Source of the DNA: Cupriavidus sp. BIS7 | Lineage (GTDB): Bacteria > Pseudomonadota > Gammaproteobacteria > Burkholderiales > Burkholderiaceae | Assembly: GCF_000292345.1 (NCBI RefSeq) | Contig: NZ_ALOU01000019.1 | Location: 124,001 to 188,000 of the forward strand | Reading direction: 5' to 3' | DNA length: 64,000 nucleotides | Shown here: in pieces, positions 25,579 to 36,100 of the stretch | How positions within the stretch are numbered: position 1 is the stretch's first letter | Layout: each line of letters opens with the position of its first letter | Notes under the pieces: model-generated | Database searches by the model: none | Told to the model about the DNA's origin: nothing | What the model saw: only the letters and a program-made list of their open reading frames with translations | Translations under genes and position numbers: made by a program

Positions 25579-26790
25579 ATGCGTCGCCTGATTCGCGGAG
25601 TGTCCCGCAAGGTTTCCGGAGCGGACCGCAAGCCGGACGCCACTGAGCCGGAAGAACGTGGCGCGGACATCCTGCCATTGGGCGGCGCGGGCTTGCACCC
25701 GGCCCAGAAGCCGAACCAGCACTCGACCCAGCACTTGGCCCTGCACCCCGGCCTGGACGTGGTGGCCAACCCGGTGCTGCTGGTGCGCCAGCCCGGCCTG
25801 CAGGTGATCTACGCGAACCCGGCCGCCGAGGCCAGCTTTGCCGTGTCGCGCAAGGCAATGGTGGAACTGTCGCTGCCGGACCTGTTCGGCGCATCGGAAG
25901 AGCTCGACAGCATGATCGAGACGGTGATTGCGCGGCAGGTGGACGTGCGCAGGCAGGATCTGGTGCTGCGGCCGCCGCTGCAGGAACCGATGCACGCCCA
26001 TGTGGTGATCGGCGGGGTGGAAGGCCACGCGAACACGGCACTGGTCGAGGTCCTGCTTAACGAGCAGAAGGTCCGAAGCGATCGCGAGGAGCGCATCCTC
26101 GACCTCACATCGGCCAACAAGGAACTGATCCGGAATCTGGCCCACGAGATCAAGAACCCGCTCGGCGGCATTCGTGGCGCGGCCCAGTTGCTCGAATTCG
26201 AACTGCCGGAGCGCACGCTGCGCGAGTACACGCAGGTCATCATCAAGGAGTCGGACCGCCTGCAGACGCTGGTGGACCGGCTGTTGGAGCCGCATCGCCA
26301 CCCGCATATCGTCTCGGACCTCAATATCCACGAGGTACTCGAGCGCGTGCGCTCGGTGGTGCTGGCCGAGTTTCCCAACGGGCTGGAAATCGTGCGCGAC
26401 TATGACGCCAGCCTGCCCGAACTGCGCGGCGACATGGAACAGCTGATCCAGGCCGTATTGAACATCGTGCATAACGCTGCGCAGGCGCTGCACGAACGCA
26501 TCGCACGGGGCGATGCCCAGATCATCCTGCGGACCCGGGTGGCGCGGCAAGTCACGATCGCCAAGCGGCTGTTCAAGCTGGCATTGGATTTGCATGTCAT
26601 CGACAACGGCCCGGGCATCCCCGAGGACATTCGCGAACGCATCTTCTATCCGCTGGTATCGGGCAGGGATGGCGGCAGCGGACTCGGACTCACACTCGCT
26701 CAAACCTTCGTGCAGCAGCACGAGGGCTTGATCGAATGCGAGAGCCGGCCGGGCTGTACCGACTTCCGTATCCTGTTGCCATTGCACTGA
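25579..26790 (+). CDS. glnL: Nitrogen regulation sensor histidine kinase NtrB (GlnL)
   Basis: NtrB phosphorylates NtrC under nitrogen limitation and is switched by PII. The 403-residue product has a PAS domain (residues about 55-130: VVANPVLLVRQPGLQVIYAN), the H-box NLAHEIKNPLGGIRGAAQLL with the phospho-accepting His, the N-box (VLNIVHNAAQAL) and the G-boxes (VIDNGPGIPEDIRERIF, GGSGLGLTLAQTFV). It is cytoplasmic with no membrane segment, as expected. The ATG at 25579 has GAAGGA upstream; a TTG three codons earlier is the alternative. It lies 66 bp before ntrC. Confidence 0.95.
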   Translation: MRRLIRGVSRKVSGADRKPDATEPEERGADILPLGGAGLHPAQKPNQHSTQHLALHPGLDVVANPVLLVRQPGLQVIYANPAAEASFAVSRKAMVELSLPDLFGASEELDSMIETVIARQVDVRRQDLVLRPPLQEPMHAHVVIGGVEGHANTALVEVLLNEQKVRSDREERILDLTSANKELIRNLAHEIKNPLGGIRGAAQLLEFELPERTLREYTQVIIKESDRLQTLVDRLLEPHRHPHIVSDLNIHEVLERVRSVVLAEFPNGLEIVRDYDASLPELRGDMEQLIQAVLNIVHNAAQALHERIARGDAQIILRTRVARQVTIAKRLFKLALDLHVIDNGPGIPEDIRERIFYPLVSGRDGGSGLGLTLAQTFVQQHEGLIECESRPGCTDFRILLPLH

Positions 26791-26856
26791 CCGCCCGATC
26801 GGCGAAAAGGTGTGAACGGTGGGGGACCTGCCAACAGCAGGAAAACGGGAGACCAC

Positions 26857-28446
<1,590 letters not shown>

Positions 28447-28490
28447 GGTCCGGCTCGGATGCTCGTTTCGCTTCACTAGACGCCAAATAA

Positions 28491-28522
28491 ACAAGGCCTC
28501 GCTTTCAAGCGAGGCCTTGTTT
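28491..28522 (+). terminator. Intrinsic terminator after ntrC
   Basis: ACAAGGCCTCGC pairs perfectly with GCGAGGCCTTGT (12-bp stem, 6-base loop) followed by TT. A-rich sequence on the other side may let it act also for the convergent 28551-28859 gene. Confidence 0.88.
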
Positions 28523-28550
28523 CATCCGGGCTAGGCGCTGTGTGTGTCGA

Positions 28551-28859
28551 TCACGGACTCACTGGCTCGGGGGTGCCGTCAACGCGCATGGAAGGCAGCC
28601 AGGTACTGGGCCCCGGCGGCCGCACGATTGTCCCGCGCGCGGTCACGCGCCTGCCGTCTAACGCGCGAGCTTCGGTCACGTTAACGCCGCTCAACTCCCA
28701 GAAGGTCTGGTCGCTCGTTTCAAGCATCACCGTCGGGAATGGCTCGTTGCCCTTGATATGGATTTCTCCCACCAGCGTTTGCCGGGCATCTGGCGGTGAA
28801 TCCGCCGCACACGCCGCAATGCCAAGTGCGGCAAGAACTGCGCCGATGATTGCTTTCAC
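28551..28859 (-). CDS. Small putative lipoprotein, function unknown
   Basis: A 102-residue protein beginning MKAIIGAVLAALGIAACAAD. This is a short signal peptide with lipobox IAAC, so Cys17 is probably lipidated. The remainder is beta-rich (LVGEIHIKGNEPFPTVMLE, then GRRVTARGTIVRP), which resembles a small OB-like or beta-barrel fold. No catalytic motif is seen. It lies downstream of the metallopeptidase lipoprotein gene on the same strand, 46 bp after that gene's start region is cleared, so the two may not share a transcript. Confidence 0.72.
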   Translation of the reverse strand: MKAIIGAVLAALGIAACAADSPPDARQTLVGEIHIKGNEPFPTVMLETSDQTFWELSGVNVTEARALDGRRVTARGTIVRPPGPSTWLPSMRVDGTPEPVSP

Positions 28860-28905
28860 ACAGTACTCCCATCAAGGCAAGGCGGCCGCCCTGTAGCTGA
28901 AAACG

Positions 28906-30591
28906 TTACTGGATCACGACAGACAGTGTGGTGCCAGCCGGAACCTTGACTGTCTCGCTGTAGATGCCGCTTACTGCAGTGCGGACTACCGGCAGGCTAG
29001 CATATGACTCAAGCGTGGCCGGTACCGATTGTGTCAGCGTCCGGGAGGGCAAGAGTGTCTGCGGATCGATCACGGGCAGCGTGAACGGGCCGTCCACCCG
29101 TTCAGGGAAGCCATAGCCAGCAGGGCTGGGCGATTTCATCAGCGCGCCAGACGTTGCCGCGAAACGGCGCAGTTGCTCGCCGAGGCTCGATGTTGGCTCG
29201 ACCGAGCGGATGGCCGAATCGAGTACCGACGCGGAATTGGTGCTGCTGAAGTCGGTCAGCATGGCCTTGTAGAAATCCAGGCCAAGCTGCCGGTTCAGGA
29301 AGCCGCCGAACGAACCTGAGACCGCGTAACTCTCGCAGGACTCGGCATACGGTGTCCAGGTAATCAGGCTGCAATTGTAGGAGCCTGCCTTGTAGCCGAT
29401 GTACTCCGGCAAGCGAACGTCGCGGATCGTGTTGTATTCCTCATCGATCGACAGGCTCGCGAAGTCCTCCATCATCATTGCCGAAGCTTCATCCAGCCAC
29501 TCAGCGAACATGTGAGCCGGACCCTTGAGCACGCTGCGGCGGTAGAAGTTCTGCATGTGCATCGCTTCATGTGCCATCGTCACTAGCATTTCCCTCAAAC
29601 CATCGGCGCCGCCAAGGTAGAGGGTCTCGGCGTCCAGGTACAGCGATACCGACTCATTGCTATACGGATTGATGATGGGGACCTGCTTGATTGCGTTGCG
29701 AGAATAGAAGTACCCGACTTCTCCAAACGGCTGGCCGTTCGAGTCAAAGTTCAGGATCACGATGTCGATCGGCCGGTCTGTCCCGCCGATCAAGTTGGAA
29801 TAGGTGTGCGACCCCCAGACCGGGCCGCCGACCGCTTTGACCATGTCATAGATCCTGCCTGACGAAGCGAAGTTGTTCGCGAGCAAATCGACAATCGCCG
29901 AACTCACCTTCGTCGCGTCGTTCTCGGAATCTTCCAGCCAGAAATTGATCGTGGTGCCGTCGGCAGCCACACGTTGACGCACCAGCGTGGCCGAGCGCGC
30001 GGAATCGTCCGAGTGGTACCAGGTTCTGGTGTCGTTCACTGCCGACTGGTTCGGCGCGCTCGTCATCGAAAAGCTCGGTGTCATCCCTCTTGTGCCGGCC
30101 AGTGCCGCCCAGCCTTCGCGGTTGAATTCCGAGATGCGGCGCTTGGACGGTATCGCACCGTCATCCCACTTCAATGCACGGGCTACGACGTTTGAACTGT
30201 TTGACGTCGTCAGCGAGATACTCGGCATGGTCTGCGCGATACCAGTCTCATTCGTGAAGACAAGCGTCACGTCGTGGCCGCGCAGGCCAGAGATGCTGAT
30301 TGGCACATCCACGGCCGAGGCCTCGGCGTTGATGTGCTGCCACACCCCCACACCGTCTCCGGCATAGGTATTCGCGTCGATGGCACCGCAATTGGTGCAA
30401 GCGGGCGTTGCGGCAATGGCCGGCGTCGGCTTGGGCGACGGCAGGTCGGGCGTGGGAGGCGTGGAAGGCGTGCCGGCGGTCGTTGCGGGCTGTTCGTCGC
30501 CACCGCCGCCGCAGGCGCTCAGGGCGGCTGCGGTCAGCAGCGTGATTGCAATGGACCTCGGAAACAACGATATGCGCGATGTGTGCGTCAC
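28906..30591 (-). CDS. M30-type (hyicolysin-like) zinc metallopeptidase lipoprotein
   Basis: A 561-residue product from a GTG at 30591 with AGGGGA just upstream; an in-frame ATG at 30639 has no such site. The signal peptide ends in lipobox LSAC followed by GGGGDE, so it is a probable lipoprotein with a Thr/Pro-rich spacer. The catalytic zinc motif is HEAMH in LVTMAHEAMHMQNFYRRS, followed by EWLDEASAMMMED, where the Glu fits the third ligand of M30-type gluzincins. An Ig-like N-terminal region precedes it. Substrate unknown. It lies head-to-head with the two-partner secretion genes across an AT-rich region, so a role in surface-protein processing is possible but inferred. Confidence 0.82.
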   Translation of the reverse strand: MTHTSRISLFPRSIAITLLTAAALSACGGGGDEQPATTAGTPSTPPTPDLPSPKPTPAIAATPACTNCGAIDANTYAGDGVGVWQHINAEASAVDVPISISGLRGHDVTLVFTNETGIAQTMPSISLTTSNSSNVVARALKWDDGAIPSKRRISEFNREGWAALAGTRGMTPSFSMTSAPNQSAVNDTRTWYHSDDSARSATLVRQRVAADGTTINFWLEDSENDATKVSSAIVDLLANNFASSGRIYDMVKAVGGPVWGSHTYSNLIGGTDRPIDIVILNFDSNGQPFGEVGYFYSRNAIKQVPIINPYSNESVSLYLDAETLYLGGADGLREMLVTMAHEAMHMQNFYRRSVLKGPAHMFAEWLDEASAMMMEDFASLSIDEEYNTIRDVRLPEYIGYKAGSYNCSLITWTPYAESCESYAVSGSFGGFLNRQLGLDFYKAMLTDFSSTNSASVLDSAIRSVEPTSSLGEQLRRFAATSGALMKSPSPAGYGFPERVDGPFTLPVIDPQTLLPSRTLTQSVPATLESYASLPVVRTAVSGIYSETVKVPAGTTLSVVIQ

Positions 30592-30639
30592 GGTTTTCCC
30601 CTGAGTATTGGTGTTGGTGTGCCGTTGCGGCGAAGCCAT

Positions 30640-30968
30640 GCTTATACCGGTGCGAACGGAAAGAGCGTCAATCTCTTCGGGGAATTCCTTTTTTGTTTGA
30701 CGACCATCACGCCAATTGCCTCAATTTCGTCGGGCTTTTCACCATCTCGAATCAATTGTCTTTCCAGTAATGCATCGATTGGAAAAGACATTTTTCTCCA
30801 TTGATTATCGATAATGAATCTGCAAAGCCAGAAACTTGTCACGGAAATTTCGATGAGTTGATAAAACATTCTCGGCCATATCAGATTCAATTTGCGGAGA
30901 ATCCGCCGCAATGTCGGGTGCAGTGCATCTAATATTCGTACTCCGGCATCGTTGAATATCGAAAAGAA
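30640..30968. other. AT-rich intergenic region between divergent metallopeptidase and TPS genes
   Basis: This stretch is visibly poorer in G+C than its surroundings and holds ATTATCGATAAT (30804-30815), a perfect 12-bp palindrome. A minus-strand frame of 89 codons (30642-30911) begins MRRILRKLNLIWPRMFYQ and has unusual codon use; I see no ribosome binding site and do not treat it as a supported gene. The region probably holds the promoters for both flanking units, and possibly silencer DNA for an H-NS-like protein. Confidence 0.5.
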
Positions 30969-31061
30969 ATGAAGGATGCATCAGTAATGAGCGATGCCGC
31001 CAACTATCGATTGGGGACCGTGAATGCCATTATTTCAATTGAAGACCAGGCATCAGATTGA
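30969..31061 (+). CDS. Possible 30-codon leader ORF overlapping the tpsB start
   Basis: An ATG at 30969 opens MKDASVMSDAANYRLGTV and ends at 31061, 38 bases inside tpsB in another frame. A second in-frame ATG at 30987 has AAGGA upstream. The tpsB ribosome binding site GGGGA lies within this reading frame. It could couple translation to tpsB, or be chance. Confidence 0.25.
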   Translation: MKDASVMSDAANYRLGTVNAIISIEDQASD

Positions 31062-32793
31062 AATCGCGATTTGCGCGTGTTTGGCCGTGGCGCAAGGGGC
31101 TGCGCATGGTCAAACAGTGCCGGCTGATAGTCCGCCGGCTGGCGATTCCGCTTCGGTCATCGATCAGGCCTCGCCGCAGTCCCCGTCAACAGAGTCAGAG
31201 ACGGCAGTGGCAGCCAGCGGCGAGCAGGAACCTCTGCCCGTTGTCGAACTTCACGTGATGCCGGCCGGCAGTTCAGCGGAAGGCGCTGCGACAGCCGTGT
31301 TGCGGGCCGCGGTGCTGAGACTCGGCAAGGCGCCGGCAACGCTGGAGGAGGTTCGGCAATGGTCGGAAGCGCTCACGCAGGCACTGCGCAACGGCGGGTT
31401 TCCGCTGGGGCAGGTGCTGATGGGACAGTCCGACTGGCAGGCCACCGAGCAGGGCAGCGCGCCGCTGACATTCAGCGTGTTCCCGGGGCGGATCAGCGAA
31501 GTCGTCATCGAAAACAAGACGCGAGTGAAAGACGCGCGGCTGCAACGGCTCGTCAACAAGGCGTTGTGTGGAAAGACCACACTCGAGGACGTCTGTATGT
31601 TGCAGACGTCGCGCCTTGAGCGCACCACGCAATTGCTGCAGGACGTGCCGGGCGTGGCCATCGCCGAACCTCCGCAGTTTGCGCCGGGCGCCGAAACGGG
31701 CGATGTCAGGGTGGTCTTCAGCCTGGAGCCTGCGGGCAAGCCCGTGCAGGGCAGCGTGGTGGCCGACAACAAGGGCATTCCTTCCACCGGCCGCTATCGC
31801 TTCGGCTTTTCCGTGTCGGGCAACAACGTCTTCGGCGCGGGAGAGAACTACGGGCTTGCGCTGACCGGCACCAACGAAGGAATGTGGACCGGCTCCCTCA
31901 ACGCCAGCATGCCGATCCTTGACGATGGCCTGCGTGTGGCAGCTGGCATCACTCGCCAGGAATATACGATCAACTCCATTGCACGCCTGACCGGCGTTGC
32001 CAACATCGCCCAGCTGGGCCTGGTCTACCCCATTGCGCGCGGCCTCGACAGCAACATCTGGTTGGGGGCCTCCTACTTGCACAGCAAAACGAAATCGGAA
32101 TTCAACGAGTTTTCGCTGGCGTCTCACTCCACGATCGACGCAGGGCGCATCTCGCTGCAGGCCAACAACGGCGATCGGCCCCGACAGTTGCGCGCCAACA
32201 TCTGGAGCGGCGAGCTTGCGCTGACGTATGGCCACCAGAGCAATGACACGCCGTTGCTGGACCAGGCCGCCAACATTGGTGGCAACTACTTCAAGCTGGC
32301 CGGGTCGGGGTATGGCACCTATGGCCTGAACCGCAGCGGCGACGTGTTCGTGAGCGGGCGTTTCAATGCCCAGGTGCCTAACCGCAACCTCGATCCCAGT
32401 GAGAAGCTGATTATCGGCGGCCCGGACGCGGTGCGCGCATATCGCCCTGATGAAGGTTCGCTGGACGAGGGTATCGTCCTCAACCTCGGGCTTTACAAGC
32501 GCATCGCAATTGGCTCCGGCCACCAACTACAGGCCGGCGTGTTCAATGACTTCGCGTTTGGCCGTGTCAATCACAGTCCGTGGCCCAACTGGGAACTCAG
32601 CTTTATCGGCGTTCCCGGCGTTTCGAACCACCGCGTGCTGGGGGGCTACGGCCTTGGTGTGGACTGGCTGACGCCGATCGGCATCCTGTTCTCGGCTTCG
32701 GTGTCCAAGGCCTATGGCTTCTCGTCGACGTCATGGGTAGAGCCAGGCAAGAAGCCCGTGCAGTACTGGTTGTCCGTCTCCTGGAGCATGTAG
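31024..32793 (+). CDS. TpsB outer-membrane transporter (ShlB/FhaC/HecB family)
   Basis: This is the two-partner secretion pore that exports the adjacent TpsA protein. The 589-residue product has a signal peptide (IAICACLAVAQGAAHGQ), a Pro/Ser/Glu spacer, and a POTRA region (residues about 75-235: VVELHVMPAGSS, LTFSVFPGRISEVVIENK, with a Cys pair at CGKTTLEDVC). A 16-strand barrel follows, containing the conserved motif VRAYRPDEGSLDEG (the VRGY-type loop), and the protein ends in aromatic YWLSVSWSM, a classic outer-membrane C-terminus. GGGGA precedes the ATG. The partner gene begins 333 bp downstream. Confidence 0.94.
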   Translation: MPLFQLKTRHQIEIAICACLAVAQGAAHGQTVPADSPPAGDSASVIDQASPQSPSTESETAVAASGEQEPLPVVELHVMPAGSSAEGAATAVLRAAVLRLGKAPATLEEVRQWSEALTQALRNGGFPLGQVLMGQSDWQATEQGSAPLTFSVFPGRISEVVIENKTRVKDARLQRLVNKALCGKTTLEDVCMLQTSRLERTTQLLQDVPGVAIAEPPQFAPGAETGDVRVVFSLEPAGKPVQGSVVADNKGIPSTGRYRFGFSVSGNNVFGAGENYGLALTGTNEGMWTGSLNASMPILDDGLRVAAGITRQEYTINSIARLTGVANIAQLGLVYPIARGLDSNIWLGASYLHSKTKSEFNEFSLASHSTIDAGRISLQANNGDRPRQLRANIWSGELALTYGHQSNDTPLLDQAANIGGNYFKLAGSGYGTYGLNRSGDVFVSGRFNAQVPNRNLDPSEKLIIGGPDAVRAYRPDEGSLDEGIVLNLGLYKRIAIGSGHQLQAGVFNDFAFGRVNHSPWPNWELSFIGVPGVSNHRVLGGYGLGVDWLTPIGILFSASVSKAYGFSSTSWVEPGKKPVQYWLSVSWSM

Positions 32794-32852
32794 TCCTCCT
32801 GCCGGCCGCCTGCATCTGGTGCGGGTGGCCGGCATCCTCCGCGCCCTCGTTC

Positions 32853-32978
32853 GAGGTCGCAAATTCAAGGTTCTACTATGTCGCAGGCCGCCTGAAGCAA
32901 GTAGGCGTGATGCCTGACGGCCCCCTCATCTTCCGCGTCCGCGTCTGAGATCGCAGTTTCAAGTTTCTGCTATGCCGC
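32853..32978. repeat. Imperfect 32-bp direct repeat between tpsB and tpsA
   Basis: 32853-32884 (GAGGTCGCAAATTCAAGG onward) and 32947-32978 (GAGATCGCAGTTTCAAGT onward) agree at about 26-27 of 32 positions and both end in CTAYTATG/CTGCTATG-like sequence. The copies begin 94 bp apart. They sit in the 333-bp gap before tpsA, which otherwise shows no gene; they may be duplicated promoter or operator elements. Confidence 0.6.
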
Positions 32979-33126
32979 CGGCGACGGCCCACACCTACGC
33001 TTGTCGTGTGAGGCCAGTCCCCTGCGTTTCCCGGAGTTCCGATCCGGTTCCGCATCGAACGCCCCCATCCCTTGAATGCCGTTAGACGGCCAAGGATTCG
33101 AACACAACCTATCGGAGCCTTCCATC

Positions 33127-36100
33127 ATGAACTCGAACCTCTTTCACCGTATCTTCAGCAAGCGTCTGGGCATGCTCGTTGCCGTGCCGGAAACCGCCGT
33201 TGGCCATGGCGCAAACGGCGGCCAGCGTACCGGCAGTTCGTCGGGTGCCACGACCATGCGTGGCGTGGTGTCGTCGCTGACGTCCATCGCGCTTGCGCTG
33301 GCAACGTTCGGTGCCGCGAACCTGCAAGCTCAGACACTGCCGACCAACGGTCAGGTGGTGGCGGGCCAGGCGGCGATCTCGCAGCCAAACGGCAACACAA
33401 TGACTATCGACCAGGCCAGCCAGCGCGCAGTGATTGACTGGCAGACCTTCAACATCGGCAAGGGCAACACCGTGCAGTTCCAGCAGCCCAATGCGCAAGC
33501 CCAGGCCCTGAACCGGGTCACGGGCGGCGTACCGTCAGCCATTCACGGCGCGCTGCTGGCCAATGGCCAGGTGCTGATCCAGAACGCCAACGGCGTGTTG
33601 TTCGGCAAGAATGCAGTCGTGAACGTGGGCAGCCTGCTGGCCACGACGAAGGCAATCGATGCCAACGCATTCATGGCAGGCGATCCGCTCGTGCTCAGTG
33701 CCACTGGCACCCAGGCCGGCGTTGTCAACGAGGGCAATATCCAGGCGGCGGGCTATGTGACGCTGATGGGCGACACAGTACGCAACAGCGGCACGATCGG
33801 CACGGCGCCGGGCGGCCAGGTGGTACTGGCGGCTGGTGACAGTGCCACGGTGGCGCTGGCCAACGGCCAGGGCATCAAGCTCGTGCTGAACGATGCCACC
33901 GCCGGTGCGCTGGTGGAGAACACGGGCAACATTCACGCACAGGACGGCACGGTCCTGCTGACGGCGCGCGGCAAGGACACGCTGCTCGATACCGTGGTGA
34001 ACCTCGATGGCTTTGTCCGTGCAGGTACGGTGGTGGCCGATGCAGGCGCCACGGGTGACGTGGTTGTGACCGGCGCCATCGACGCGTCGAACACCGCCCC
34101 GGGCGCATCGGGCGGCACGGTGGTGCTGTCCGGTGACCGGGTGGGCCTGTTCGGCGATGCCAGCGTTGACGTTAGCGGCGATGCGGCGGGCGGTACGGTC
34201 GTCATCGGCGGCGACACCCTGCATCGTCTGACAGGCACCCAGGCCGAGGCGTTGCTGCAGGACGGCGTCAATTTCGCCAGCCTGACGCAGGTAGACGCCG
34301 GCGCGCGGGTCCGTGCCGATGCCGTGCATGGCAACGGCGGTTTTGTCGAGACATCGGGCCTTAGCCTTGATGTCCAGGGGGCCGTCAGCGCGAAGTCGGA
34401 ACACGGCAAGGCTGGCGCATGGCTGATCGACCCGACCACCATCACGATCAGCACCCGTGACGATTCCGGATATACCGGCGATGTGACCGATGGCTTCAGC
34501 GGCAGCGTCACTGGCCCGGCGACGGTGCGCAACACGTCGATCAGCGATGCGCTCAATACCGGCACCGACGTGACGATCACAACAGCCAGCAGCGGCCCGG
34601 CTGTGGGCAATATCACCCAGGAGGCCGGCGCGGACATCATCAAGTCCAGCGGTGGCGAGGCGACCCTGACACTCCTGGCGGACGGCAGCATCGATCTGAA
34701 GGGCAATATTGCCTCGACGTCAGACAAGCTGAACCTGAACATGTCGGCGGGCGCCGACACGGGCAGGGGCACGGTGCGGCAGGATCGCGCTTCCACCATC
34801 GACCTGAATGGCGGCTCCCTGAATGTCAGTGGGAGCACTGCGAAGGGGGCGGGCATCACGAACAATGGGGTCGACCTGTCAGGCAAGGCGCTCAATATCG
34901 GTGGCGGCTCGTTGACGGGTGCCACAGGGGCCGGCGAAGCCGTGAGGCTGACTGGGACGATCGATCTGGTCGGCGATGGCACCTTCAATGTCAACGGCAC
35001 AGCAGTAAGGGGTAATGGCGTCCGGATGAATGGGGCAACGATCAACGTGGGAGACCAGGCGAAGCTTGTGGTCGACGGCCAGTCCACAAACGGCACCGGC
35101 GTGTACTTCGATGGCGACGCGAAGCTCAATGTCCGTGACGAGGGCAGCGCCGATATCACCGGGACCAGTCAGACGGGCCGCGGCGTGTACGTGTTTGGCC
35201 GGGGAAGCGAAATGTCCGTCGCCGATAACGGCAGCCTCAGTATCAAGGGCACGTCAGTGAATCAAAGCGGTCTTGAGCAGAGACAAGGCAGCATTAGTGC
35301 AAGCGGCAATGCCACCGTCAACCTTTCGGGTACTAGCAAAAACAGGGCCGGCATTCTGCAGACCGCAGGCTTCGGTAACTATCTTTCGGACGACGCGCAT
35401 CTGTCCATGAATGGGGAAAGCGAAGCTGACGCCGGTGTCTATGGATACCATGTGAATGCTTCCGGTAACTCTTCCGCAGACATCAACGGCAAGTCCGTCA
35501 ACGGAGGAGGCGCGCGAGGCAATGCGAACCTGACCGACAATGCGCGGGTGAGTGTCACGGGCAGTTCCCAGGAGGCCCTCGGGGTTCTTGTGGGCGGCAC
35601 CATTGGCGGTTCAAGCTCGCTGGAAGTCAATGGCAGTAGCGTGAACGGTTACGGTGTCGGGCCGGGGGTGGTGAAATTGCATGTCACGGACAACGCAACG
35701 GCCAACGTAACGGGTACTTCCGAAAACGGTAGCGGTGTGCAATGGAATAACAACTTCGAGGTCTCCAAGGCCGGGAAACTGAACGTCACAGGTAATTCCA
35801 CCACTGGATCGGGCATTCGCCTTACTGGCGGGACACTTGATATTGGCGACGGTGGTGCGGTCAACCTCCAGGGCACCTCGGTCAAGGGGGCTGGTGTACT
35901 ACTCGACGGCGAATTTACCGCCAACGTCGGCGAGAATGGTTCGTTCACCATCAATGGTGAGTCGGAAGAGGGCGCCGGCATCCTGCAAAAGGGCAAGCTT
36001 GATATCACCGGTAGCGGCGACATCGACATCACGGGCAAGTCGACGAGCGGCACGGGCGTGGACCTGACCGATGACGTCTCCATCAAGGTGAGCGATACCG

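Noticed and set aside
30642-30911. A possible 89-residue minus-strand protein in the AT-rich spacer
   Set aside because: No ribosome binding site, no recognised domain, and the region must hold the divergent promoters; kept only as a note.
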